From Gordonibacter sp. An230 (GTDB taxonomy: Bacteria; Actinomycetota; Coriobacteriia; Coriobacteriales; Eggerthellaceae), in assembly GCF_002159915.1 (NCBI RefSeq), contig NZ_NFJP01000007.1, positions 1-64,000 of the forward strand: a stretch of DNA of 64,000 bases. The letters are read 5' to 3'. Position numbers and translations under genes: made by a program. This document shows positions 1-7,944 of the stretch, in pieces. Under the pieces are notes generated by a model. It worked only from the letters and a program-made list of their open reading frames with translations, ran no database searches and was not told the origin of the DNA. How positions within the stretch are numbered: the first letter of the stretch is position 1; each line of letters starts with the position of its first letter.

Positions 1-119
1 TCTATCTCCTTGGAGATGATGGCGTCCAAGATGGCGTCCGATATCTGGTCGCACATCTTGTCGGGATGCCCCTCGGTAACCGATTCGGACGTGAACAGGT
101 ACGACGATGCTTCGGCCAT
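1..119 (-). CDS. metK: S-adenosylmethionine synthetase, N-terminal part (runs off the left edge)
   Basis: Thirty-nine codons of the N-terminus are visible. They contain the MetK hallmark [20 protein letters not shown] near residues 10-28, which supplies ATP- and methionine-binding residues. MetK makes S-adenosylmethionine from ATP and methionine in the cytoplasm. The ATG at 119 lies 5 bases after a strong AAGGAGG ribosome binding site at 125-131. The gene is led by a SAM-sensing riboswitch, so it is probably repressed by its own product. The rest lies outside the window, so integrity cannot be judged. Confidence 0.96.
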   Translation of the reverse strand, partial: MAEASSYLFTSESVTEGHPDKMCDQISDAILDAIISKEI

Positions 120-128
120 GAGTTCCTC

Positions 129-219
129 CTTCATCGCTGTAGGCCGGACCACCTTGGCGTATCCGCCAGGTTGGTGTCGGGATCCCAGAGCCAACTCTCT
201 CCCCCGACTCTCGATAAAA
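129..219 (-). promoter_or_regulatory. SAM riboswitch (SAM-I/IV clan) in the metK leader
   Basis: Read on the minus strand, the leader carries the SAM-I-like core: a GAGAG-type junction, a long P2 arm closed by TCGGG/CCCGA with an internal TTGGCTCT segment, CACCAACC in place of the usual CGGCAACC, a short GGCG-GATA-CGCC hairpin, and AAGGTGGTCCGGCC. The closing P1 helix pairs 212-219 with 129-136 over 8 bp including G-U pairs. Its 3' strand overlaps the metK Shine-Dalgarno at 129-131, which suggests translational control: SAM-bound P1 hides the ribosome binding site. The clan call is firm; the exact subclass (SAM-I, SAM-IV or a variant) is not. Confidence 0.82.
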
Positions 220-264
220 CAGAGGATGCCGCGAAGCGGCCGAAACCCCTGCGAAACCTTGCCG

Positions 265-293
265 ATGGTACCTTGAAACCTTTCCCCGCGCAA
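265..293 (-). promoter_or_regulatory. candidate sigma70 promoter for metK
   Basis: On the minus strand TTGCGC (288-293) and TACCAT (265-270) are separated by exactly 17 bp. The start of transcription would be about 40 bases upstream of the riboswitch P1 helix. The boxes are imperfect, so this is an inference from spacing and position. Confidence 0.4.
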
Positions 294-549
294 TACCGGG
301 CGCGCCGCGCGCACAACCCCCACGAGCTGCCGCGTGAACGCGCGGAACGGTCCGACAGCGCGAGCTCCCGCCTGCTCCCAGCCGCGGGCCGACGCCGACC
401 CGCACGGCCCCGCACCAGCAGCATCCGCGCATACACCCGCATGCGGAAGCGCCGCGCGCCTCCCGCCGCCCGAAACGCCGCCGCGCATGTCGTCCAAAAC
501 GCGCGCCGACCGCCGCGCCCGAAGCCAAGCAGCGCGGGGGAGGGCGACC
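294..549. other. intergenic, no gene seen
   Basis: Extremely GC-rich sequence between the metK promoter and the end of the NYN-domain gene. Open frames exist on both strands, but their translations are Arg/Ala/Pro-rich, lack ribosome binding sites and resemble no family, so I see no gene here. Confidence 0.5.
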
Positions 550-1053
550 CTATCCGACCCGCTCTACCTCGTCCCTAATGTCCGCGAAATCCACGTAATG
601 CATGCCGCAGACGGAGCGGATCTCCTTCGCCACGAGTCCCGCCGTGGCGATGACCTTGAACTTCTTCCCGCGCGCCCGCAAAAGCTCCAGCGCCCGCTCG
701 AAGTCGCCGTCCCCGCTCACCAGAACCGCCATGTCGTAGGTGTCGATGGTGTTGAACAGATCGAGCACGATCTCTACGTCGAGGTTGGCCTTCTGCTTGG
801 AATCGCCGGTGTGGGGGTCGAAGATCGTCTTGATCTGCTTGGTCACGAGCGAGTAGCCGATGTGCGAGAGGGCGCTCAGATACGCCTGCTGCTGAGCCTC
901 GGGAGGCGCGCCCGTCCCGATGTAGTAGTAGGCGTCCTGCACGTCCCCGAAGCTCCGGCAATAATCCAGAAGCTTGCAAGCGTCGATATGCCAGCCAAGC
1001 TTCTTCTGCATGTAAAAGTAGTTCGCCCCGTCGACGAAAACGGCCACCCTCAT
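550..1053 (-). CDS. NYN-domain (DUF88/LabA-like) protein, PIN-fold
   Basis: A 167-residue protein that opens directly with the NYN/PIN signature [12 protein letters not shown] (residues 3-14), then has [14 protein letters not shown] with a conserved Asp, and [13 protein letters not shown], the second acidic site. NYN domains are PIN-like metal-dependent RNases; the three Asp clusters that would bind metal (D9, the Asp of NLDVEIVLD and the DGDF pair) are all present, so an active nuclease is plausible. The ATG at 1053 is preceded by GGAGG at a suitable distance; upstream in-frame sequence is Arg-rich and unlike the family. It stands alone, divergent from the ATP-grasp gene. The substrate is unknown. 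Confidence 0.8.
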   Translation of the reverse strand: MRVAVFVDGANYFYMQKKLGWHIDACKLLDYCRSFGDVQDAYYYIGTGAPPEAQQQAYLSALSHIGYSLVTKQIKTIFDPHTGDSKQKANLDVEIVLDLFNTIDTYDMAVLVSGDGDFERALELLRARGKKFKVIATAGLVAKEIRSVCGMHYVDFADIRDEVERVG

Positions 1054-1291
1054 CGTCGTCCTCCGCCCCTGCTCGCATGCTCGATCTTGGACAGGATACC
1101 ACAAGCAACCGGCCAGATGCGGCGCGGAGACGCGCCTGCGCGGCCGAAGGCAGGTTCCGGGGCTTCGCCGTTCATGTGGCGATACCGCAACCGAACCCGC
1201 GGCGAGAGTTCGGCCATGATACACTTTTCGAAAAACTCCCTTCGTCCGACACCGCCGCACAAGGGCGCGGACCACCCGAAAGGACCGTACC

Positions 1292-2656
1292 ATGACCTCA
1301 AACGCCGACTACACCAGCGAGTACTTCGCCATCATGGACTCCCTCGACGGCGACGTCGCCGGACGGCGCGCCGCTTGCGACTACATGCAAGGGTCGACCG
1401 CCATCGTGCATCACCAGGTGGTGGCCAGCACGTTCGTTCCCCGCCTATTCGACCGCGAAACGCGCAAGGCCATGAAGGAGACGGCGGAGACGGCGCACCG
1501 CATCCTCGTCAAGGTCATCGAGCATTACCTGGCCGATCCCGAGTACCGTCGCGCCTTCGACTTCGACCCGCGCCTCGAGGAGCTCATCCTGCTGCCGCGC
1601 GGATACGACTCGGTGCTGCCGTTCGCGCGCGTTGACACGTTCTTCGACGAGGACGACCTGCGCGTGAGGTTCTGCGAGTTCAACGCCGACGGCTCGTCGG
1701 GCATGAACGAGAACCGCGAGATCACCGCGTCGATTGCGCAGTCCGAGACGTACAAAGAGTTCGCGCGCCGCCACCGCGTGGAGGGCTGCGAGCTGTTCGA
1801 GCCGTGGGTCGACGCCTTCCTCGACATCTACGCCACCTACGACCGCCGCGTGGAGAACCCGCGCATCGCCATCTGCGACTACCTGGAGAACGGCGTGGTG
1901 GACGAGTTTCACGTGTTCGCAGAGCTGTTCCGCAAGCGCGGCGTGGAGTGCGTCGTCGCCGACGTGCGCGAGCTCTCGTTCGACGGCGAGGCGCTGCGCG
2001 ACAAAGAGGGCGGGCGCATCGACGCCATCTGGCGGCGCTGCGTCACCAACGACGTCATTGACCATTGGGACGAATCCCAGCAGCTCATCGAAGCCGTGCG
2101 CGCCGAGAAGGTGGCGCTCATCGGCAGTTTTGCCGGCCATATCGTGCACGACAAGCAGATATTCAAGGCGCTGTTCGACGAGCGCACGACCGCCTTCCTC
2201 GACGCCGACGAGGTGTCGTTCATCGAGCAGACCGTGCCCCTGACCGCGTTTCTGGACGAGAGCCACGTCAACCTGCCGCAGATCCGCGAGAACCGCTGCG
2301 AGTGGATCATCAAGCCGACGGACCATTACGGCGCCGACGACGTTTACGCCGGCGAGTCGGTGACGCAGGAGATGTGGGAGCGGCTCATCGACCGGTTCGC
2401 CAACGGACGCGCAGGCCACCCCTTCATCGTGCAGCGCTACATCCGCCCCTACAAGACCGAGACGCTACCGCCCGATACGGGAATCGACGGACTGGCTGAC
2501 AGCGAGGTGCGCCGCGAACCGGCGCTCTACAACAACCTGAACGGGCTTTACCTGTACGACGGCGAATTCGCGGGCGTGTTCAGTCGTCTGGGGCCGCTGC
2601 CGACGATCTCGAAGGACATGCAGGGCATGACGGCCGCCACTATCTGGGTGGATTAG
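1292..2656 (+). CDS. glutathionylspermidine synthase-like / circularly permuted ATP-grasp protein
   Basis: A soluble 454-residue protein. Residues about 110-150 (VRFCEFNADGSSGMNEN) and 335-385 (WIIKPTDHYGADDVYAG and FIVQRYIRPYKTE) match the ATP-grasp core of the glutathionylspermidine-synthase-like/circularly permuted ATP-grasp superfamily: a Lys before the Gly-rich loop and an FN-x-DG acidic site for Mg-ATP. Such enzymes join a carboxylate to an amine through an acyl phosphate. No amidase domain or partner peptide gene is adjacent, so the substrate is unknown. AAAGGA precedes the ATG. A possible extended -10 element, TGATACACT, sits at 1217-1225. A hairpin terminator follows. Confidence 0.75.
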   Translation: MTSNADYTSEYFAIMDSLDGDVAGRRAACDYMQGSTAIVHHQVVASTFVPRLFDRETRKAMKETAETAHRILVKVIEHYLADPEYRRAFDFDPRLEELILLPRGYDSVLPFARVDTFFDEDDLRVRFCEFNADGSSGMNENREITASIAQSETYKEFARRHRVEGCELFEPWVDAFLDIYATYDRRVENPRIAICDYLENGVVDEFHVFAELFRKRGVECVVADVRELSFDGEALRDKEGGRIDAIWRRCVTNDVIDHWDESQQLIEAVRAEKVALIGSFAGHIVHDKQIFKALFDERTTAFLDADEVSFIEQTVPLTAFLDESHVNLPQIRENRCEWIIKPTDHYGADDVYAGESVTQEMWERLIDRFANGRAGHPFIVQRYIRPYKTETLPPDTGIDGLADSEVRREPALYNNLNGLYLYDGEFAGVFSRLGPLPTISKDMQGMTAATIWVD

Positions 2657-2671
2657 GAGCCGACAGGCCGC

Positions 2672-2699
2672 ACCGCTTGCAGCGCGGTCTTTTTCTTTC
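2672..2699 (+). terminator. intrinsic terminator after the ATP-grasp gene
   Basis: ACCGC (2672-2676) pairs with GCGGT (2684-2688) across a 7-base loop and is followed by CTTTTTCTTTC. The stem is short (5 bp), but it stands 16 bases after the stop codon. Confidence 0.5.
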
Positions 2700-2826
2700 G
2701 CACGCTCGGTCGGCGTCGCTCCACGCGCCGACCTCGAGGATTCGGGGGATTGCTTTGCCGACGTGCGGAGTGCCGTCGGCCTGCGTGCCGACTAGGCGCG
2801 CCATGAGAGCTCGGGAGAGGAACGTT

Positions 2827-3564
2827 ATGCCCAACTTGATCAACAAGGCGGCAGCTGCCGTGGCCGTCGTATCGCTTGCGGTCACGCTCGTGGCGGCAGG
2901 GTTCGCAGCGTGCGCAGCCTTCCCGCAGACCACGGAGATGCTTGCGGAAGCGTTCTCCGGCGATGGCAACCCGGACACGCCGTTCTCGCATGACGAGCTC
3001 GTGCACGCGGCCGTGGCAGCTCGCGAATACACGGTGGGTTCGAACGACCGCGAGGCCGTGCTCGCCGCGATCCGCTCCATCAACGAAAGCGCGGACACGC
3101 CCTACGCGGACGCCGACGACGACGAGCTCGCCGCCGCCCCCGAGGAGTACACGCTCACCTCCGATGCGCTGTCGCACCTTGACGACGTCTACCGCGTCGT
3201 GGCGGGCGCGCGCATCGTGCTCGCCGCCATCGCGATTCTGGCCGTTGCGGCCTGCGCCCACGTTGCCATCCGCGTCGGACGGCGCGCCCTCGGCGGCGTG
3301 CTGCTGGCGGCTGGCATCGCGGTGGTCGCCGTGTTCGCGCTCTTGGCCGCCTGGGTGGTCGTGGACTTTAACGGCTTCTTCGCCGCCTTCCACTCGCTGT
3401 TCTTCGCGAACGGCACCTGGACCTTCTCCTACGACTCGCTGCTCATCACCATGTACCCGCCCGCTTTCTGGATGGGGATGGGAGCGGTGTGGCTCGCGGC
3501 CACGGGCTTGCTGTCGATCGCGACCGTCGTCGTCGGCATGTTCTTGCGTCGCAAAGGCGCGTAG
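2827..3564 (+). CDS. DUF1461/TIGR01906 family integral membrane protein
   Basis: A 245-residue protein with a membrane segment at residues 8-30, a long extracytoplasmic stretch of about 95 residues rich in Asp/Glu, then three further hydrophobic segments (about 128-146, 152-175 and 212-240). The layout and the patterns YTVGSNDREAVL and FHSLFFANGTWTF match the TIGR01906/DUF1461 family of four-helix membrane proteins of unknown function, found mainly in Gram-positive bacteria. I chose ATG 2827 because an AG-rich ribosome binding site (GGGAGAGG) lies just upstream and the protein then begins next to the first helix. The function is not known. Confidence 0.8.
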   Translation: MPNLINKAAAAVAVVSLAVTLVAAGFAACAAFPQTTEMLAEAFSGDGNPDTPFSHDELVHAAVAAREYTVGSNDREAVLAAIRSINESADTPYADADDDELAAAPEEYTLTSDALSHLDDVYRVVAGARIVLAAIAILAVAACAHVAIRVGRRALGGVLLAAGIAVVAVFALLAAWVVVDFNGFFAAFHSLFFANGTWTFSYDSLLITMYPPAFWMGMGAVWLAATGLLSIATVVVGMFLRRKGA

Positions 3565-3737
3565 AGCGCATCTCCCACCTGCGAAGCCGCGCGGAACCGA
3601 CGCGGACCGGGCGGAAAATCTACGCGGATCTAGCCAAAACCCAGCGCGCTTCCAGCGCTCAAATTGGTGTACTTTTAGCGTTTGAACTGGTAAGATGTCA
3701 TTTGTTTCCCCAGTCGGCCCTACCGGGAGGGAGCGAC

Positions 3738-4697
3738 ATGACTTTGTACCTTACCAATGCGTCGGCCGTCGAATACTGGAGAAAGACCGCCCCGAGCGCG
3801 AAGGCGTTCACGAGAGCGGCCACGCCGTTCGGACGGGATTTCGCGACATCGCCGTTCAGCGCTTCGGATCTCGCAGCCCTCGAGGAGGCGGGGGCCGGAT
3901 GGCTCTCCGAGCCAATCCACCTCCTCGTACCCGATGCGTCTTCGCGCAGGCGATGCAAGAGGGCGAGGCTCCACGTGTGCTCACACCGATTGCCGGAGCG
4001 ATCCTTCGTCAAGCTGTCGCGTCGCGTGATGGTCGCCTCGCCCGAGCTCACCTGTCTGTCGATCGCGCCGTCGACGTCGTTCCCCCTGCTCGTCGAATTC
4101 CTGTACGAGCTCTGCGGCCGCTACCGTCTGCCCAACGGCCGAGGAGGCGACGCCGTCGAGTTTCCGCCCGCGACGACCGTGGTCGGCATCGAGCGTTTCG
4201 TCGACAAGGCCCGGGGAGTGCGCGGAGCCGCCGAGGTGAAGCGGGCCTTGCGCTACGCGTGCGACAACTCATTGTCGCCGATGGAGACCGATATCGCGGA
4301 AACCATGGTATTCGATCCGCGCATGGGAGGCTTCGGTCTGGAGAAGCCTCAGTTGAACCCTCGTTTCGTGGTGGCACGGAAAAATCGCCGCGCACTGCCG
4401 CAGTCGGCATACCTCCCCGATCTGTACTGGCCCCGCGCGAACATCTCCGTGGAATACGACAGCGACAAGCACCACCGCAGCAACCGAAAGGCATCCGAGG
4501 ATGCCATTCGTCGTAACGGCATCGAGCATCTGGGCACCCGGGTTGTGACCCTCACTTGGGGACAAGCTCGAAATTACTACGAATTCGAGCGCGTCGCACT
4601 GCTTGTGGCCAGCGCCCTGGGCAAGAAGTTCGGACCGGGCTGGAACGCATGGGCGCCTCGGCGCATCGCGCTCCACCGCTTGCTGGTTCAGCGATAG
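3738..4697 (+). CDS. AbiEi-like protein with C-terminal DUF559/PD-(D/E)XK-like domain
   Basis: A 319-residue soluble protein. The middle part (PIHLLVPD near residue 60; VMVASPELTCLSIA near 100) follows the pattern of AbiEi-family proteins from Actinobacteria. The C-terminal third (LPDLYWPRANISVEYDSDKHH, then an Arg/Lys-rich helix with ED and VVTLTW) closely follows DUF559, a Vsr-like member of the PD-(D/E)XK nuclease fold, with the Asp of PDLYW and the Glu of VEYD as candidate metal ligands. ATG 3738 has GGGAGG eight bases upstream. No cognate AbiEii toxin is adjacent, so this may be an orphan regulator or nuclease of type IV toxin-antitoxin origin. The domain assignment is by motif recall only. 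Confidence 0.6.
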   Translation: MTLYLTNASAVEYWRKTAPSAKAFTRAATPFGRDFATSPFSASDLAALEEAGAGWLSEPIHLLVPDASSRRRCKRARLHVCSHRLPERSFVKLSRRVMVASPELTCLSIAPSTSFPLLVEFLYELCGRYRLPNGRGGDAVEFPPATTVVGIERFVDKARGVRGAAEVKRALRYACDNSLSPMETDIAETMVFDPRMGGFGLEKPQLNPRFVVARKNRRALPQSAYLPDLYWPRANISVEYDSDKHHRSNRKASEDAIRRNGIEHLGTRVVTLTWGQARNYYEFERVALLVASALGKKFGPGWNAWAPRRIALHRLLVQR

Positions 4698-5154
4698 GCG
4701 AAACGAGCGCTCAGACGGAATCAGCCATCCTCACGGTGTTCCTTGCGCGACGCGCGGAAACCGAAGCGGGGGAAAGTCTTTGAGTTATGCGCGCTCGCGT
4801 TATCGAAAAGGACAGGAAAGCACCATGTGCCCGACTTATGCGCACCTCACAAGGAACCGAAAAGGAAAAAGTGTGTTTTGGTTAATTTCTGACCTGCGGT
4901 TTTCTTTAACGAAGGATCGCATCGCCTTCCACAAAAGGCGTTTTCCCACGACGAAGGTGCGCATAAGTCCGGCACACGGGAGAAAGCGCGGCTTTTCGCG
5001 GCAGGGGCCAATCGAGCGACTCCCCTGCCACCCGGAAGACGGGGTTCCGACATCGACGCGGCTGAAGTTCGGCACCCAACGTAGAAAGCGCGCGACGCCA
5101 ACGCACCGCGAACGCATTGGTCGAGCATTTTGATGAGGATGCGGCGCATGCGGT
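4698..5154. other. intergenic stretch holding a long inverted repeat
   Basis: About 450 bases between the AbiEi-like gene and the gltX promoter. Apart from the inverted-repeat element at 4823-4979 I find no gene: frames on both strands lack ribosome binding sites and recognisable motifs. The core is unusually AT-rich for the window. Confidence 0.5.
4823..4979. repeat. 157-bp element bounded by 23-bp inverted repeats
   Basis: The 23 bases at 4823-4845 are the reverse complement of 4957-4979 with two mismatches. Each arm contains the sequence GACTTATGCGCAC or its complement. The 111-base interior is AT-rich. As RNA it would form a 23-bp stem with a long loop; as DNA it looks like a small mobile or repeat element. 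A second element of the same architecture, with unrelated arms, lies at 18958-19108; both interiors contain GACCTGCG. No transposase is present. Confidence 0.65.
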
Positions 5155-5182
5155 TTGCGGCTTGAGCTAGGTTGTCTATACT
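5155..5182 (+). promoter_or_regulatory. promoter for gltX
   Basis: TTGCGG (5155-5160), a 16-bp spacer and a near-consensus TATACT (5177-5182). It lies 74 bases before the gltX start, giving a leader of about 65 nt. Confidence 0.6.
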
Positions 5183-5196
5183 GGCATTCGTCCCCG

Positions 5197-5216
5197 AAGC
5201 CCTGCTTCGAGGGCTT
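5197..5216 (+). other. hairpin in the gltX leader
   Basis: AAGCCCT (5197-5203) pairs perfectly with AGGGCTT (5210-5216) around a GCTTCG loop. No U-run follows, so it is not a standard terminator. I see no T-box or specifier loop here. Confidence 0.45.
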
Positions 5217-5255
5217 GAAACGAGAAATCATCCAATCCGGAGGATCGCCGCAACC

Positions 5256-6797
5256 ATGACTGACGAGAACAAGAAAGTGCGCGTGCGCTTCGCGCCTTCC
5301 CCTACCGGCCGCCTGCACGTGGGCGGCGCCCGCACGGCCATCTACAACTGGGCGTTCGCGCGCGCCATGGGCGGCGACTTCATCCTGCGCATCGAGGACA
5401 CCGACCCCGAGCGCTCCACCGAGGAGAACGTGCAGGTCATCTTGAACGCCATGAAGTGGCTGGGGCTCGATTGGGACGAAGGTCCCGAGGTGGGCGGGGG
5501 CGCCGGCCCCTACTTCCAGACCCAGCGCATGGACACGTACGCCGAGGCGCTCGAGCGCCTGCGCAAGCGCGGAAGCGTATACCCCTGCTTCTGTACGAAG
5601 GAGGAGCTCGACGCCAAGCGCGCGAAGGCCGAGGCCGAAGAGGGCGGCTATGCGGGCTACGACCGCACCTGCCGCGACCTCGACCCCGCCGAGGCGGTCG
5701 CGCGCATCGAGGCCGGCGAGCCCCACGTGTGGCGCCTGCGCGTGCCCGAGGGCCGCGGCGCCATCGAGTTCGACGACGCCGTGTACGGCCACGTCAGCTT
5801 TCCCGCCGAGGTCATGGACGACATGATCGTCGTGCGCACGGACGGCTCCCCCACCTACAACTTCGCCGTGGTGTGCGACGACGCGAACATGGGCGTCACG
5901 CACGTCATCCGCGGCGACGACCACCTGTCCAACACGCCGCGCCAGATCCTCATCTACGAGGCGCTCGGATTCGACGTGCCCACCTTCGCGCACCTGTCGA
6001 TGATCCTGGGCCCCGACGGCAAGAAGCTCTCGAAGCGCCACGGCGCGGCCTCGGTGGAGGAGTTCTTCGAGCGCGGCTACCTGCCCGACGCCATGGTGAA
6101 CTTCCTGGCGCTTTTGGGCTGGTCGCTCGACGGCGAGACCACCCTCATCGACCGCGAGACCCTCTGCCGCGAGTTCAGCCTCGAGCGCGTGACCAAGAAG
6201 GACGCCGTGTTCGACGAGACGAAGCTCGACTGGATGAACGGCCAGTACATCAAGGACATGGGCGCGAACGCGTGGGTGCAGGCGTCAACGCCGTGGCTCT
6301 TCCGCGCGCATGCGGGCGTCGCGGCCGACGGCGAGCTTACGTGTGAAGCGCGCGACGCGGCAGCGGCCGACCTGAGCGCGCGTCCTGACTTCTACCTGGG
6401 GCTCTACCCGCTCGTGGCCGAGCGCCTCGTGCGCCTCGACGAGATCCCCGCGAAGCTGGCGTTCATGTTCTGGGGACCCGAGGTGCGCGAGCTCGACGAG
6501 AAGAGCGTCGCCAAGGTGCTGAAGAAGGAGGGCGCGCGCGCCGACGAAGCGCTCGCCGCGTGCCGCACGGTGCTGGCCGACGAGGATCGGGCGTGGAAGG
6601 CTGCACCGCTCGAGGAGGCGTGCCGCGCGCTGTCCGAGAAGCTGGACATGAAGCTCAAGCTCGTACTGCAGCCTTTGCGCGTGGCCGTATGCGGCAACAT
6701 GGTGTCGCCGCCGCTCTTCGAGAGCATCGAGCTTTTGGAGCGCGCCGACGTGCTGGCCCGCATCGACCATGTGACGAAAGAGGTGTTCGGTGGCTGA
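5256..6797 (+). CDS. gltX: glutamyl-tRNA synthetase (class I, GluRS)
   Basis: A 513-residue class I synthetase that charges tRNA-Glu and, in organisms with GatCAB, may also charge tRNA-Gln. VRFAPSPTGRLHVGGART near residues 8-25 carries the HIGH-type motif (HVGG), and KKLSKRHG near 255 is the KMSKS loop. The length is normal. Start ATG 5256 follows CCGGAGG and places the signature at the usual distance from the N-terminus. The last 8 bases overlap the start of the ferredoxin gene, so the two are translationally coupled. Expression comes from the TATACT promoter at 5177. Confidence 0.97.
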   Translation: MTDENKKVRVRFAPSPTGRLHVGGARTAIYNWAFARAMGGDFILRIEDTDPERSTEENVQVILNAMKWLGLDWDEGPEVGGGAGPYFQTQRMDTYAEALERLRKRGSVYPCFCTKEELDAKRAKAEAEEGGYAGYDRTCRDLDPAEAVARIEAGEPHVWRLRVPEGRGAIEFDDAVYGHVSFPAEVMDDMIVVRTDGSPTYNFAVVCDDANMGVTHVIRGDDHLSNTPRQILIYEALGFDVPTFAHLSMILGPDGKKLSKRHGAASVEEFFERGYLPDAMVNFLALLGWSLDGETTLIDRETLCREFSLERVTKKDAVFDETKLDWMNGQYIKDMGANAWVQASTPWLFRAHAGVAADGELTCEARDAAAADLSARPDFYLGLYPLVAERLVRLDEIPAKLAFMFWGPEVRELDEKSVAKVLKKEGARADEALAACRTVLADEDRAWKAAPLEEACRALSEKLDMKLKLVLQPLRVAVCGNMVSPPLFESIELLERADVLARIDHVTKEVFGG

Positions 6798-7902
6798 CGC
6801 CCCAGAGACAACCGAGGGCGTCGCTCCCACTCGGGAGCGACCGAGCCAGATCGTGGTGCTGCGCGATTTCTGCATCCGCACGCGCGGCGCCGCATGCGAG
6901 CGGTGCGCGGTTGCCTGCCCGCATGCGGCCATCGCGTTCGACGAGGACGGCCGCCCCGGCATCGACGAGAACTCCTGCACGCATTGCGGTATCTGCCTGG
7001 GCATCTGCGACGCGTTCTCGTCAACGCGCGTGACCATGCACGACCTGCACGCGCGCATCCGCCGCATCGCCCTGCGCGGAGAAGATGTGATGCTCACCTG
7101 CAAGGAAAACGTGTTCCCTGGCCTCGAGCCCGCGGCGAACGTCGTGGTCCTGCCCTGCCTGGCCATGCTCTCTCCCGAATTCTGGACGCTCGTGCTGGCC
7201 GAGAATGTGCCCGTGAAGGTGACCGCCGACCTGGCCTACTGCGCCGACTGCGAGCGTGCGGGCGAGATGGGCGAGATGCTGTACTCCCACGCCATCGAGA
7301 CGGCCGAGGCGTGGAGCGGGCGCAAAGTGGGCTACGTGGACGTGATCCCCGAGAAGGAGAGTCTGGTCAAGGATTTGGCCGATCCCACGGGAGTCGACCG
7401 GCGCAGCGCCTTCGCGAACCCCGTGGGCGACGTGAGCGACATCGCCACGGGCAAGCGCCGTCTGCGCAACTCCGAAGTGCTCCAGCAGTTCTACGAGCGC
7501 AAGGAGCGTGCTCGCGCGCTCGCGCGCCTCAACTTGACCGACGGCATCCAGTTCAACGATTTCGTGCCCGAGGGACGCACGAGGAAGACGATGCATCCCA
7601 AGCGCCAGCTTTTGCTGGAGGCCATCGACCGCGACCCGGACATCGCCGCTCGTGTACCCGTGGCGGTGTCGGCCACCGACTGCGAGCTCTGCGCGAACGC
7701 GCTCGACTGCGCAGCCGCCTGCCCCACGGGGGCCCGTTTCCCTGATCCGGCCGACGGGACGCTCGCCTTCGACGCGCGTTACTGCATCGGCTGCGGTCTG
7801 TGCGTTGGGGCGTGCCCGGAAGGCGCCGTCACGCTCGTCGAGGCAACGGCTCGGCTGTTTCTGCCTGGAGAAGGCGAAAGAGGCAGCGAAAGCCGGAACT
7901 AG
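6790..7902 (+). CDS. multi-cluster 4Fe-4S ferredoxin-domain protein
   Basis: A 370-residue soluble protein starting at GTG 6790, inside the end of gltX, behind AAAGAGG. It has two pairs of cluster-binding segments. The N-terminal pair is CERCAVACP (residues about 37-45, with an extra upstream Cys) and CTHCGICLGICD (66-77). The C-terminal pair is CELCANALDCAAACP (about 300) and CIGCGLCVGACPEG (about 335). The central domain has additional Cys residues (TCKENVF, LPCLAM, CADCERAG), resembling the middle domain of HdrA/NapF-type or TorY-like electron-transfer proteins. It probably shuttles low-potential electrons; partner unknown. There is no signal peptide, so it is cytoplasmic. Confidence 0.8.
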   Translation: MADAPETTEGVAPTRERPSQIVVLRDFCIRTRGAACERCAVACPHAAIAFDEDGRPGIDENSCTHCGICLGICDAFSSTRVTMHDLHARIRRIALRGEDVMLTCKENVFPGLEPAANVVVLPCLAMLSPEFWTLVLAENVPVKVTADLAYCADCERAGEMGEMLYSHAIETAEAWSGRKVGYVDVIPEKESLVKDLADPTGVDRRSAFANPVGDVSDIATGKRRLRNSEVLQQFYERKERARALARLNLTDGIQFNDFVPEGRTRKTMHPKRQLLLEAIDRDPDIAARVPVAVSATDCELCANALDCAAACPTGARFPDPADGTLAFDARYCIGCGLCVGACPEGAVTLVEATARLFLPGEGERGSESRN

Positions 7903-7944
7903 ACCGGATCATCCGGTGAGCGAACCAGAGAGAGGAAGAAACCC

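Noticed and set aside
1050-1301. N-terminal extension of the NYN-domain protein to about 1293
   Set aside because: The upstream residues are Arg-rich and unlike the family, and a GGAGG site fits the ATG at 1053.
334-1635. Long plus-strand open frame across the NYN-domain gene
   Set aside because: It is antisense to a gene with clear NYN motifs and a good ribosome binding site; the translation is Arg/Pro/Ala-rich with no family likeness.
4823-4979. Insertion sequence
   Set aside because: Terminal inverted repeats are present, but the interior is too short for a transposase and no clear target duplication is seen.
5155-5255. T-box leader for gltX
   Set aside because: There is a hairpin but no T-box sequence, specifier loop or terminator/antiterminator pair, and the leader is too short.
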